64,000 nt of DNA from Paraburkholderia unamae (GTDB taxonomy: Bacteria > Pseudomonadota > Gammaproteobacteria > Burkholderiales > Burkholderiaceae), in contig NZ_QLSU01000047.1 in assembly GCF_003268775.1 (NCBI RefSeq), forward strand, positions 1 to 64,000, written 5' to 3'. The notes below the pieces were generated by a model. It saw nothing but the letters and a program-made list of their open reading frames with translations. It made no database searches and was not told where the DNA came from. Positions 18,370 through 27,122 of this stretch are shown one piece after another (the stretch's first letter is position 1; each line of letters begins with the position of its first letter). A program made the position numbers and the translations under genes.

Positions 18370-19452
18370 ATGTCCGCTCAGATTACTCACGACCCGAGTT
18401 ACCCCTTTGCGTGCAAGCGCTGCGGTGGGTTGATCTATCAGCACGTCGACTTCTGCCCTTACTGCGGCACGGATCGACCGCTCGACACCGTTACGCTGGG
18501 CACGCATCCGAAAGCCACGCTGGAAGCGCTCGGTCCCACGGCGGCCGCGCCGCCCGTGCCTGCGGCCGCGAAGCTCTCACCGGCCGCCGCGCTGGCATCC
18601 GACCACCCGTCGGCGCAGCCCGGCGATCCGCACCAGTTGCCCGGCCATGCGTTGCCGTTCGGGCTCACGAAACGATGGATCCTGACGAAGGGCCTCTTCC
18701 TTTTCTGGCTCGTTCTCATGTTCGGCTACGCCACCTATCTGCTGCTTGGCGACAATCGCAAGCAGGAAAGCGCGAACGAAGATCAGAGCACGCACTCGTC
18801 GGGCGGCTCGGTCTCGACCTCTGCGTCCCGGGAAACAACGAACGCTACGCTGTCCCCTGCTGCCGACACGGGGGCGCCCGCTGCCTCGCCGCCGCCCCGT
18901 GCGACGCCGCAATACACGGATGTGGCCGACAGCTTGCGCGTCGCCCGCAGGAGCCTCGCGGAAAACAACCTGTTCGACGCGAAGGCCGCGAACAGCGCCG
19001 CACTCGCGCGCGACCCGGACAACGAGGACGCGCGCACGATCCAGCGTGACATCGCGGCGCGCGAGCAGCGGCGCGACAACGCATTGCAGGGCGCGGAGCG
19101 ATGCGCGGCGCAGCATACCTGGGCCTGCGCCCAGCAACAGGCGTCGGAGGCCCTGGCAATCGATTCGAGCAGCCAGCACGCGCAATCGTTGCTGGAGCGC
19201 GCCATCGTCGCAACGGCCTGGAAGCCGCTCGGGTCGCCGAATTCAACGAGTTCGACGGGTTCGACGAAGGCGCCCAATCCCGCTAATCCTGCGAATGGCG
19301 CCCCGCAAGCAACCACGACAGCCACGGCTAACCCGTCCGCGAACGCAGGCGCCGCGAATGCAGCGAGCAACGACCACGGCGTCGATGCTCAGGAGCGCGC
19401 GATCCTGCAAAACGGCTGGAAACCATCCACCCCAACCGGCACCGCACATTGA
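18370..19452 (+). CDS. Zinc-ribbon, single-membrane-span protein with TPR-like extracytoplasmic part
   Basis: 360 residues. Residues 15-35 form a zinc ribbon with two C-x2-C pairs (CKRC, CPYC). A Pro/Ala linker follows, then one membrane span near residues 108-127 (LFLFWLVLMFGYATYLLL). The part beyond the membrane is Ser/Thr-rich and then helical (about 180-290), with TPR-like alternation (VARRSLAENNLFDAKAANSAAL, ERCAAQHTWACAQQQASEAL). A low-complexity Thr/Asn/Ala tail ends in a second WKP motif; AWKPL near 275 and GWKPS near the end form a small repeat. The function is unknown. It precedes the TAXI protein by 60 bp and is probably co-transcribed with it. Confidence 0.75.
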   Translation: MSAQITHDPSYPFACKRCGGLIYQHVDFCPYCGTDRPLDTVTLGTHPKATLEALGPTAAAPPVPAAAKLSPAAALASDHPSAQPGDPHQLPGHALPFGLTKRWILTKGLFLFWLVLMFGYATYLLLGDNRKQESANEDQSTHSSGGSVSTSASRETTNATLSPAADTGAPAASPPPRATPQYTDVADSLRVARRSLAENNLFDAKAANSAALARDPDNEDARTIQRDIAAREQRRDNALQGAERCAAQHTWACAQQQASEALAIDSSSQHAQSLLERAIVATAWKPLGSPNSTSSTGSTKAPNPANPANGAPQATTTATANPSANAGAANAASNDHGVDAQERAILQNGWKPSTPTGTAH

Positions 19453-19512
19453 GCAGGACTCCATAACACTTCGAAGTCTGCCGCACCTCACCTCCAACGC
19501 GGGAGAGAGACC

Positions 19513-20637
19513 ATGCTGAAAACGATTCTGGCGGCCCCGGTGGCCCTGCTGGCACTGATCGCCCTGTTTTTCACGACACTTTCCATGGCCGCCGCGCCAG
19601 ACGCGCACTACCGCATCGTGACCGGCCCCGAGCGCGGCACCTACATTCAGATCGGTCAGGACCTGTCGAAATGGGTTGCCCAACCGGCCGGCATCGACCT
19701 CGAAGTGCTGCCCTCGAAAGGTTCGGCGGAAAACGTGCAGCGCATGCGTTTCGAGCCGGGCGTGAAGCTCGCGCTCGTGCAATCGGACGTCTATCAGGCT
19801 TATGTTGACATGGCCAATTCCGGCAACGAAGAGGCGGGCACGATGATTCGCCCACTGCGCCTCATCATGCCGCTCTATGACGAGGAAATTTACTTCGTCG
19901 TGCGCAACGACTCGCCGATGAAGACGATCAACGAGATCAAGGACAAGGTGATGAGCGTGGGGCTGATTGGCAGCGGCACTGCGCAATCGGCAAGCACGCT
20001 GTACCGCCTGATGTTCGGCCAGCCGATTCCCGAGCAGAACGCGCAGCACCTGAGCAATGAAGACGCGCTTGCCGCGCTGATCGTGAAGAAGATCGACGTT
20101 GCGATCATCGTCGCCGGGCAACCCGCGAAACTCTTCACCGACATGAACCCCGAGTTGCTACAGCAGATCCGCTTCCTGCGCGTCGACCCGAACGCGCCCG
20201 AAACGGCGCGCGCCAGGCAAACCTACTTTCCCGCGACGATCCACGTATCGAGCTACCCGAACTGGCTGAAAGAGGACGTGCCGACATGGACGGTCAAGGC
20301 CTTTCTCGTCACCTATGACTACAATCTGCGCGACACGGTCGGCAACCTGAAGCGCTTTGCCGATTCGCTCTGCGAGAACTTCGACAATCTCCAGGAACAC
20401 GGCCACCCGAAGTGGAAGCAGGTGAAGCTCGAATTACCCGGTCTTGGCAAGGGGTGGCAATACTATCAGCCTGTCGAGCGGCGGCTGAAGGCGTGTTTCG
20501 CGCATCGCGCCGCGATGCAAGCGGCCAACAGCCCGGCCAACGGCGCGGCCGCGCCGCAAGGGGCCACCGCTTCGCAAAAGATCAACGGAAGGCCTTGTAC
20601 GGACCAGGAGCGCCTGCTACTGCTTTGCGGAAAGTAA
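19513..20637 (+). CDS. TAXI-family TRAP solute-binding protein, orphan
   Basis: A 374-residue exported protein with an N-terminal signal sequence and the TAXI binding-protein fold (YRIVTGPERGTYIQIGQDLSKWV at the start of the mature part; VGLIGSGTAQSASTLYRL in the middle). TAXI proteins normally feed a fused TRAP membrane subunit, and none is present here. The C-terminus is extended by an Ala/Asn-rich linker and a short two-cysteine tail (PCTDQERLLLLCG), unusual for a soluble receptor. A GAGAGA-type ribosome site precedes the ATG. A sensory or periplasmic-scaffold role with the upstream membrane protein is possible. Confidence 0.82.
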   Translation: MLKTILAAPVALLALIALFFTTLSMAAAPDAHYRIVTGPERGTYIQIGQDLSKWVAQPAGIDLEVLPSKGSAENVQRMRFEPGVKLALVQSDVYQAYVDMANSGNEEAGTMIRPLRLIMPLYDEEIYFVVRNDSPMKTINEIKDKVMSVGLIGSGTAQSASTLYRLMFGQPIPEQNAQHLSNEDALAALIVKKIDVAIIVAGQPAKLFTDMNPELLQQIRFLRVDPNAPETARARQTYFPATIHVSSYPNWLKEDVPTWTVKAFLVTYDYNLRDTVGNLKRFADSLCENFDNLQEHGHPKWKQVKLELPGLGKGWQYYQPVERRLKACFAHRAAMQAANSPANGAAAPQGATASQKINGRPCTDQERLLLLCGK

Positions 20638-20702
20638 CGCGGCGAAGTACCGGACGCCGCTATGGAACCGTTGGTGAAGAACTCGCCGTCCGGAGGCACC
20701 TC

Positions 20703-21095
20703 ATGACAGAAGCAAGCATACGTGACGCACTGGATGCGCATTGGCGCGCGTCGGCAGCGGGCGATCTCGACGCCGAGCACGCCATCTATGCCGACGATGC
20801 GATCTGTGATTATCCCCAATCGGGCGAGCGGATTGTCGGGAGAGCCAATTTGCAGGCGCTGCGCAGCCATCACCCGGACAAACCATCGGGCTTCAACGTA
20901 AGAAGAATTCAGGGCGAAGGCCCGCTTTGGGTGACCGAATACATCATTTCATACAAGGGGCGCGCCACCTGTACGGTCAGCATCATGGAGTTCAGGGGCA
21001 CCCAGGTCGTGCACGAGACCCAGTACTTCTGCGATCCGTTCGACGCTCCGGCATGGCGAAGCCAATGGGTCGAATGGGTCGCGCGGATCACGTGA
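20703..21095 (+). CDS. SnoaL-like / NTF2-fold protein
   Basis: A 130-residue protein with the NTF2-like cone fold pattern: an N-terminal helix (IRDALDAHWRASAAGDLDAEHAIYADDAICDYPQSGERI) and later beta strands. Members bind small hydrophobic molecules or act as isomerases, dehydratases or polyketide cyclases. A GGAGG ribosome site lies seven bases before the ATG. The substrate is unknown, and its link to the TAXI gene 65 bp upstream is unclear. Confidence 0.85.
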   Translation: MTEASIRDALDAHWRASAAGDLDAEHAIYADDAICDYPQSGERIVGRANLQALRSHHPDKPSGFNVRRIQGEGPLWVTEYIISYKGRATCTVSIMEFRGTQVVHETQYFCDPFDAPAWRSQWVEWVARIT

Positions 21096-21117
21096 GGCGA
21101 GTGGCAGCGAGCCCGTC

Positions 21118-22089
21118 TCAGTGCGACGACACGTAGATCGCGTCGGCAAACGCTGCGGGAATCGCGAAACTCTCGCGCATGCGCCTCGCCTCCGCCGCCG
21201 GCGTCAAGCCGAACAAGCGCTTGAATTCCCTGCTGAACTGCGACGGGCTCGTGTAGCCCACGGCGTGTGCCGCCACCTCCGCGGTCAACGCCTCGCGCAC
21301 CATCAGTAGCCTGGCCTGATGCAGACGCGTGGATTTCACATACTGCATCGGCGACACCTGCGTGACCGCCTTGAAGTGGCTATGGAAACTCGGCACGCTC
21401 ATGCCCGCTTCCTCGGCCAGTTGCGTGACGTCGAGCGGCTGCGCGTAGCGCGCATGGATGAGGCGCAATGACCGGCCCACCCGGCCGAACTGTCCTCGCA
21501 TGGCCAGCGCCTCGCGCATCGAGCTTCCCTGGGCGCCCGTGAGCACACGGAAATACAACTCGCGCAGCAGGCCGTGGCCCAACACGGCGGCTTCGAGCGG
21601 ACGCTGCATTGCCTCGAGCAAGCGCAGCACCGACGCTTGCATCGCGTCGTCCATGGGCGTCGACAACATGCTCTGCGGCGCTTGCACAGACTCCATCGCG
21701 CCTGCGCGGTCGATCTGCGCCGCGAGTTCGGCGGCCATCACGAAATCGAGGTGGAGATACAGGGCGAGCAGCGGGCGCTCGCGCGTGGCGTCGGTCTCCA
21801 TGCTGAACGGCACGGGCACGGACACGGCCAGGTAATGTCGCTCGTCGTAGAGATACAGCTGATCGCCGAAGTAGCCTCGCTTGCGGCCCTGGCAAACGAT
21901 CACGATGCCGGGATCGTACAGAACCGGCGTGCGCGACAGCGGGCGGTTCGAGCGCAGGATGCGCACGCTCGGCAGCGCCGTGAGGTTATAGCCTTCCTCG
22001 GGCGCCAACGCGCGCAACAACGTGACCATGCGCTTCTGACTTCGCGTGGAAAGGTCCGCTGGCGGCAACGCCGCACGCTTCATGCTCAT
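21118..22089 (-). CDS. AraC-family regulator (AraC_N type, YqhC-like)
   Basis: A 323-residue protein. The first ~190 residues form the AraC_N domain (TALPSVRILRSNRPLSRTPVLYDPGIVIVCQGRK, then LAVSVPVPFSMETDA). The last ~100 form the two-HTH AraC domain (EEAGMSVPSFHSHFKAVTQVSPMQYVKSTRL, VGYTSPSQFSREFKRLFG). YqhC-like members activate neighbouring oxidoreductase genes in response to aldehydes. It is divergent from the SDR gene at 22184 (95 bp apart), the obvious target. The start is the ATG of MSMKR; MKR two codons later is also possible. Confidence 0.9.
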   Translation of the reverse strand: MSMKRAALPPADLSTRSQKRMVTLLRALAPEEGYNLTALPSVRILRSNRPLSRTPVLYDPGIVIVCQGRKRGYFGDQLYLYDERHYLAVSVPVPFSMETDATRERPLLALYLHLDFVMAAELAAQIDRAGAMESVQAPQSMLSTPMDDAMQASVLRLLEAMQRPLEAAVLGHGLLRELYFRVLTGAQGSSMREALAMRGQFGRVGRSLRLIHARYAQPLDVTQLAEEAGMSVPSFHSHFKAVTQVSPMQYVKSTRLHQARLLMVREALTAEVAAHAVGYTSPSQFSREFKRLFGLTPAAEARRMRESFAIPAAFADAIYVSSH

Positions 22090-22183
22090 AGTTTTGTGCA
22101 ATATAAATAGCGAAATGTGGCTTATTCGGCCGTCTGCATCAGACTAGTATGCACTACCAAATCGACATTCAGGAGAAGCATCG

Positions 22184-23017
22184 ATGGCATCCGGAAAAAT
22201 CTTGCTCATCACGGGAGTGAGCAGCGGCTTTGGCCGCGCGCTGGCACAAGAAGCGTTGGCTGAGGGCCACACCGTGGTCGGCACCGTGCGCAGTGCGCAG
22301 GCCAAGCGCGATTTCGAATCGTTGTCCGCGCACGCCGCGCTGGGACGCATACTCGACGTGACCGACTTCGACGCCATCGACGGCGTCGTGTCGGAAATCG
22401 AAACGAGCGTGGGGCCTGTCGATGTCCTCGTGAACAATGCGGGCTATGGTCACGAGGGCATCATGGAAGAATCGCCTTTGGCGGCAATGCGCCAACAGTT
22501 CGATGTGAATGTATTCGGTGCGGTGGCGATGATGAAAGCCGTCCTGCCCTTCATGCGTAAGCGCCGCCGCGGCCACATCCTGAATATCACGTCGATGGGC
22601 GGCCATATCACGATGCCTGGCATTGCCTACTACTGCGGGAGCAAATTCGCGCTGGAAGGCATTTCCGAAGCGCTTGGCAAAGAGGTCAAATCGTTCGGCA
22701 TTGCAGTGACTGCCGTGGCGCCGGGTTCGTTTCGCACGGACTGGGCGGGCCGCTCGATGACGCGCACGCCGCGCTCGATTGCGGATTACGACGCTGTCTT
22801 CGACCCCATTCGCAAAGCGCGAGAGGAAAAGAGCGGCAAGCAATTGGGAGACCCGAGGAAAGCGGCGCGCGCCATGCTCGCCGCCATGGCTGCGGAGCAC
22901 CCGCCAGCGCATCTCCTGCTTGGCAGCGACGCACTCGGACTCGTGCGGGAAAAACTGGCCGCGCTGGCGGATGAAATCGGTGCATGGGAGGCTCTCACGG
23001 TATCGACGGACGGTTGA
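22184..23017 (+). CDS. SDR-family oxidoreductase
   Basis: A 277-residue short-chain dehydrogenase with the NAD(P)-binding TGVSSGFG (residues 10-17), NNAG (84-87), catalytic Ser137, and Y150-x3-K154. It is the classical type, with an extended C-terminus typical of the subgroup annotated as oxidoreductase or short-chain reductase acting on carbonyl compounds. The divergent AraC gene probably regulates it. Confidence 0.92.
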   Translation: MASGKILLITGVSSGFGRALAQEALAEGHTVVGTVRSAQAKRDFESLSAHAALGRILDVTDFDAIDGVVSEIETSVGPVDVLVNNAGYGHEGIMEESPLAAMRQQFDVNVFGAVAMMKAVLPFMRKRRRGHILNITSMGGHITMPGIAYYCGSKFALEGISEALGKEVKSFGIAVTAVAPGSFRTDWAGRSMTRTPRSIADYDAVFDPIRKAREEKSGKQLGDPRKAARAMLAAMAAEHPPAHLLLGSDALGLVREKLAALADEIGAWEALTVSTDG

Positions 23018-23570
23018 TGGCCGCCGGAGCGGGCAAGCTGTCGAGATTTTCTCGCGCCTGGCTCCGGCAACCTTTTCTCAACCGGTTGTCATTGCAACGA
23101 ACTTGTTGCTTCTTCCGTCTGGCCGAACACGCAGGTGATCCATCTCCTGGATGAATTCGTCGACGCATCGAATCGCAAGTCACGGATCGTCATTCGGTTC
23201 GTGTGCCGAAGCGCGTCCCAAGGATCGGGCGGACGACCGCCAGATGTCCAGCCAGAACGCGCAAGCAAGTATGAGAACCAGCGCATTCGGGAAACTACGC
23301 GTTGAATGCAAACTCATTAATTTGCATGACGAAATAAATCACAATCGACGTTCCTCCCTGACCACTGCATCCTGAAGCGACCGGGCGTTGCGTTCCGGCG
23401 AATACATCCGGTATCGCATTTATTTCGGTTCTGCCCAAGAATAGCCATGTCATTCCCTGGTTCGCGTTGCGGCACATCGCTTGCGCGTCGAAGTTGTTGG
23501 CGTTCAGGCAACGCGCCTTTACGCGGGTCGGGCCCGCTTTTGAAGCGGTTTGTGCAAAAAGGGGGAGACG
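23018..23570. other. Long intergenic region with one inverted repeat
   Basis: 553 bp without a convincing gene. The one structured element is an inverted repeat at 23306-23327 (ATGCAAA and TTTGCAT, 8-nt AT-rich spacer), about 245 bp ahead of the GSS-repeat gene. It could be an operator or chance. Confidence 0.4.
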
Positions 23571-24938
23571 ATGAACCGATCGATGAAGCAGACAGTGGTA
23601 TGGGTGCTGGCTCTGGCGCTTTCGGGTGCGGCTTATGGTGCTGGTGGCGGAAACGGCGGTGGTAATGGCGGTGGGAACGGCGGCGGGAACGGCGGCGGGA
23701 ACGGCGGCGGGAACGGCGGCGGCAATGGTGGTGGAAATGGCGGCGGAAACGGTGGTGGGAATGGCGGCGGAAAGGGTGGAAATTCTGGCGCAGGTAGTTC
23801 CGGTGCGGGTAGTTCTGGCGCGGGCAGTTCGGGAAGCTCAGGTAGCTCGGGTAGCTCGGGTAGCTCGGGAAGCTCGGGAAGCTCGGGAAGCTCGGGAAGC
23901 TCGGGAAGCTCGGGAAGCTCGGGAAGCTCAGGAAGCTCAGGCAGCTCGGGAAGCTCAGGCAGCTCGGGAAGCTCAGGCAGCTCGGGAAGCTCAGGCAGCT
24001 CGGGCAGCTCAGGCAGCTCGGGAAGCTCAGGCAGCTCGGGAAGCTCAGGCAGCTCGGGAAGCTCAGGCAGCTCGGGCAGCTCAGGCAGCTCGGGTAGCTC
24101 AGGGAGCTCGGGAAGCTCAGGCAGCTCGGGAAGCTCAGGCAGCTCGGGTAGCTCAGGGAGCTCGGGAAGCTCAGGCAGCTCGGGCAGCTCGGGTAGCTCA
24201 GGGAGCTCGGGAAGCTCAGGCAGCTCGGGCAGCTCAGGCAGCTCAGGCAGCTCCGGTGCAGGCAGCGTAGGCTCCGGCAGCTCCGGCTCCAGCAGTGCAG
24301 GCAATTCCGGTGGAGGCAACGCGGGCGCCGGCGGCCCTGGAGGGCCGATGGGCCACGCCCCAGCGGGCGAAGCGATCGGCATGAGCGCAATCGCGGTAAG
24401 ACCCGCCACCCCGGCCGATATGAGCGACGACGGCCCCCAAAGCGCGCCGGCCGCGGAACGCGTCATGAGCGCCGTGCCGCCTCCCCGGCCCCCTCCGCCC
24501 CATCCTCCGGCCAACTACGGACCTCCCGGCGGGGCTCCCGCAAACACCGTGACAGTCCCCCATCCGGCTGCGCCGGTTGTGAACGCGTATAGCCCGCCGA
24601 GCGTACCCGCCACGAACGTCGCCGCGCCACCAGCGCCAGCGCCGGTCACGAGCAGCTACAGCCCGCCGGGCGTCACGCAAACCAACACTGTCCCGCGCCC
24701 GGCCCCGGTTACCCACAACACCAGCCCGCCCGGCGTAGCCGATACGGGCACGGCCACCGACATGGGTACAAGCGCGGACGCCTACACGGGCACCGGGGTC
24801 GATACGGGCGGCTATGGCCCGCCAATCCTCACGCCTGCGGGCGCGAAGCCACACACGCCGCCGAGCGCGCCACAGAACGCGAATTCGCCGGACTACTCCG
24901 GCAGCGTACGCACGGTGCCGGATACCCCGGCGCAGTAA
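23571..24938 (+). CDS. Exported low-complexity protein with Gly-Asn and Gly-Ser-Ser repeats and a Pro-rich tail
   Basis: A 455-residue protein. Residues 1-24 form a signal peptide (VVWVLALALSGAAYGA), so the product is exported. Next come 11 GGGN-type units (nt 23643-23774), then three GAGSS-like transition units, then exactly 48 uninterrupted Gly-Ser-Ser units (nt 23823-24254). A ~220-residue Pro/Ala/Thr-rich tail follows, with PPSV/PPGV-type repeats and no obvious membrane anchor or LPXTG. The GGGGGAGA ribosome site supports the start at MNRSMKQ. The function is unknown; such regions suggest a flexible, surface or matrix-type protein. The repeat number is likely to vary between strains. Confidence 0.75.
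   Translation: MNRSMKQTVVWVLALALSGAAYGAGGGNGGGNGGGNGGGNGGGNGGGNGGGNGGGNGGGNGGGNGGGKGGNSGAGSSGAGSSGAGSSGSSGSSGSSGSSGSSGSSGSSGSSGSSGSSGSSGSSGSSGSSGSSGSSGSSGSSGSSGSSGSSGSSGSSGSSGSSGSSGSSGSSGSSGSSGSSGSSGSSGSSGSSGSSGSSGSSGSSGSSGSSGSSGSSGSSGSSGSSGSSGAGSVGSGSSGSSSAGNSGGGNAGAGGPGGPMGHAPAGEAIGMSAIAVRPATPADMSDDGPQSAPAAERVMSAVPPPRPPPPHPPANYGPPGGAPANTVTVPHPAAPVVNAYSPPSVPATNVAAPPAPAPVTSSYSPPGVTQTNTVPRPAPVTHNTSPPGVADTGTATDMGTSADAYTGTGVDTGGYGPPILTPAGAKPHTPPSAPQNANSPDYSGSVRTVPDTPAQ
23643..23774 (+). repeat. 11 tandem 12-bp units encoding GGGN
   Basis: Eleven 12-bp units (three glycine codons plus Asn, the last one Lys) inside the low-complexity exported protein. Third-position variation shows they are not a recent perfect expansion. 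Confidence 0.9.
23823..24254 (+). repeat. 48 tandem 9-bp units encoding Gly-Ser-Ser
   Basis: 432 bp of 9-bp codon triplets, glycine then AGC (the first unit AGT) then TCx. Blocks alternate as GGA-AGC-TCA and GGC-AGC-TCG, giving a higher-order 18-bp period. There is no frameshift and no interruption. The opposite strand reads as an open Pro-Glu-Leu frame for the same reason. Confidence 0.95.
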
Positions 24939-24979
24939 CACACAGGCCCGGTCCGGCAAGAGCCAAAGCGCCTGTGCCG

Positions 24980-25305
24980 GGCAAGCCGCGCCCGCGCGGC
25001 TGGACCGACATCTCGCGCGCGGCGCTCTCGGCTTCTTCGGCCTGCCGGTCAATCTCCCCCGCCTTCTCTCAGGTCGTGCGGCCGAACTCCGTGAGCGCGA
25101 GCCGCCGTGACGTGCGGTTGAACAGCCGCGCGCCCAGCCGCTCGTCGAGCCGCGCCACGCCGCGCGAGACGATCGTGACCGACACCCCCATCGCGCGGGC
25201 CGCCGCCGCAAACGAGCCTTCTTCAGCGACCTTGGCAAACATCGCCAGTCCTTCGAAATCGGGCATCTTCATCATTCCATTTTTGCAACGTTTGTTTGCG
25301 ATCAA
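24980..25305 (-). pseudogene. Broken LysR-family regulator (N-terminal remnant)
   Basis: On the minus strand a LysR N-terminus is clear: MPDFEGLAMFAKVAEEGSFA, then the HTH and RLFNRTSRRLALTEFGRT, stopping at a TGA at 25069-25071. In another frame just beyond, the sequence reads EIDRQAEEAESAAREM, exactly the linker helix expected next in a LysR protein. Homology then stops near 24985 and the co-inducer domain is missing. So there is one frameshift plus a truncation. It is divergent from the SDR gene at 25397, which it probably once regulated. Confidence 0.8.
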
Positions 25306-25396
25306 TTCTATTTCGGAAAGATCGGCGCGTCGATATTCTCCTCACATCGCAGCACGCAACACCCCACCACTCATCAAGCGAAGAAGGAGAAACACC

Positions 25397-26152
25397 ATGG
25401 CACGCAAGCTCGAAGGCAAGATCGCACTCGTCACCGGCGCAACCAGCGGCATCGGCCTCGCCACCGCCCGTCGTTTCGCCGCAGAAGGCGCGCACGTCTA
25501 CATCACCGGCCGCCGCCAGGCGGAGCTCGAAGCGGCGGTGAAGTCGATCGCAGACAACGCGACCGGCGTACGCGTCGACTCGTCGAAGCCCACCGAACTC
25601 GACGCGCTCTATGCGCAGATCGGCGAGGAAAAGGGCCGCCTCGACGTGCTGTTCGCCAACGCCGGCGGCGGCTCGATGCTGCCGCTCGGCAGCATCACCG
25701 AGGAGCACTTCGACGACACCTTCAACCGCAACGTCAAGGGTGTCCTCTTCACGGTGCAAAAGGCGCTGCCGCTGCTTTCGAAGGGCGCATCGGTGATCCT
25801 CGCGGGGTCGACCGCGGGCAGCGCGGGCACGGCGGCGTTCAGCGTGTATTCGGCGTCGAAGGCCGCCGTGCGCGCCTTCGCCCGCAGCTGGATTCTCGAC
25901 CTGAAGGACCGCGGCATCCGCGTCAACACGGTGAGCCCCGGCGCGACGCGCACGCCCGGCCTGCTCGATCTCGCCGGCCCGGACGCCGCCCAGCAACAAG
26001 GTCTCGCCGACTACCTCGCCGCGCAGATTCCGCTCGCACGACTGGGCGAACCCGATGAAATCGCGAGCGCCGCGCTGTTCCTCGCCTCGGACGACGCGAG
26101 CTTCGTGAACGGCGCCGAGCTGTTCGTCGACGGCGGCCAGCAGCAGATCTGA
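25397..26152 (+). CDS. SDR-family oxidoreductase (glucose/3-oxoacyl reductase-like)
   Basis: A 251-residue classical short-chain dehydrogenase with TGATSGIG (residues 13-20), Ser138, Y151-x3-K155, and the C-terminal FVNGAELFVDGGQQQI typical of the family. The ribosome site is GGAGA, eight bases before the ATG. Its divergent LysR neighbour is broken, so its native regulation may be lost. Confidence 0.92.
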   Translation: MARKLEGKIALVTGATSGIGLATARRFAAEGAHVYITGRRQAELEAAVKSIADNATGVRVDSSKPTELDALYAQIGEEKGRLDVLFANAGGGSMLPLGSITEEHFDDTFNRNVKGVLFTVQKALPLLSKGASVILAGSTAGSAGTAAFSVYSASKAAVRAFARSWILDLKDRGIRVNTVSPGATRTPGLLDLAGPDAAQQQGLADYLAAQIPLARLGEPDEIASAALFLASDDASFVNGAELFVDGGQQQI

Positions 26153-26174
26153 GCTTCACGACATTCCACGGTGC

Positions 26175-26960
26175 ATGCGGGGCGCGGACGGATCGCGCCC
26201 GGTATTCGCCATTTCATGCGCGCGGGGCATCGGCATCGTGATCGAACATCGTCCTTATCTTTCTCTTGGCTGCATCTCGCGCGACTGGCTCAAGTCGCGG
26301 CTGCACGTTCGCTTCGGCGACGCCGGGCGCGCGCAGCATGCGCCGCTCGGCGCGCTGCACGTCTGGAACGACGACGAGTTCGCGCCGCGTTCGGGCTTCG
26401 GCATGCATGCGCATCGCGACGTGGAGATCGTCACGTGGGTGCGCTCGGGCGCCATCACGCACGAAGACGACTCGGGCAATCGTGCGCGCGTCGTGGCGGG
26501 TTCTGCGCAGGTGATGAGCGCGGGCGCGGGCATGCATCACGCCGAGCGCAACGAGGAGGCGCTGCCCACGCGCCTCTTTCAGATCTGGCTGGATCCTCGC
26601 ACGCCGGGCGGCAAGCCGCGCTGGGCGATGCTCGCTTGCTCGCCCGAAAGCCGCGAAGGCCGCTTCGTGACGATCGCGAGCGGCGACCCGTGCGAGATCG
26701 ACGCGGGCGCGCTGCCCATACACGCCGATGCGCGCGTGCGCGTGGCCACGCTGCGCGAAGGCGACACGCTGTGCTGGGCGTTGCCCGCGCCCGGCACAGC
26801 GTACCTCGTCGCCGATCATGGCGGGCTCGAGCTAGGCGGTGCGCGGCTCGCGCCGCGCGACGGCGCCGCGATCCGCGACGAGCGAACCGTCGTGCTGAAC
26901 GCGCATGCCGACACCGATGTCGTGCTCGTCGAACTCCTGAGCGGGCGGGACGGACGCTGA
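26175..26960 (+). CDS. Pirin-family protein
   Basis: A 261-residue double-cupin protein of the pirin family. The metal site appears as GMHAHRDVEIVTWV (two His), then H and E in GMHHAERNEE. Pirins are iron-binding; some have quercetin 2,3-dioxygenase activity and others act as redox-sensing partners. The first ~20 residues are not conserved-looking; a GTG at about 26238 could be the true start. It follows the SDR gene by 22 bp, so the two are probably co-transcribed. Confidence 0.88.
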   Translation: MRGADGSRPVFAISCARGIGIVIEHRPYLSLGCISRDWLKSRLHVRFGDAGRAQHAPLGALHVWNDDEFAPRSGFGMHAHRDVEIVTWVRSGAITHEDDSGNRARVVAGSAQVMSAGAGMHHAERNEEALPTRLFQIWLDPRTPGGKPRWAMLACSPESREGRFVTIASGDPCEIDAGALPIHADARVRVATLREGDTLCWALPAPGTAYLVADHGGLELGGARLAPRDGAAIRDERTVVLNAHADTDVVLVELLSGRDGR

Positions 26961-27122
26961 ATCCGGCAAGCCTGACAGCAGGCAATCGCGGTCTTTGGGG
27001 GAATACCCGAAAAGACAATGCCGCGCCGGCGCTGTGCACTATGGCTTGTATCGCAGGCGCCGCCACACGCGGTTTCCAGGCCCTGCCTTGAGTGACAACG
27101 ACTGCATGCCGGAGGCGCCATC

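Noticed and set aside
23823..24254. Possible CRISPR-like repeats
   Set aside because: The 9-bp units are contiguous with no unique spacers, and there are no cas genes. It is coding repeat DNA.
23317..24390. A 357-residue minus-strand ORF rich in Ser/Cys/Pro/Leu repeats
   Set aside because: Another frame of the same repeat tract. No ribosome site or conserved domain.
23633..24514. A 293-residue minus-strand ORF made of Pro-Glu-Leu repeats
   Set aside because: It is the complement of the Gly-Ser-Ser tract; all frames stay open because the 9-bp unit has no stop. No start signal.
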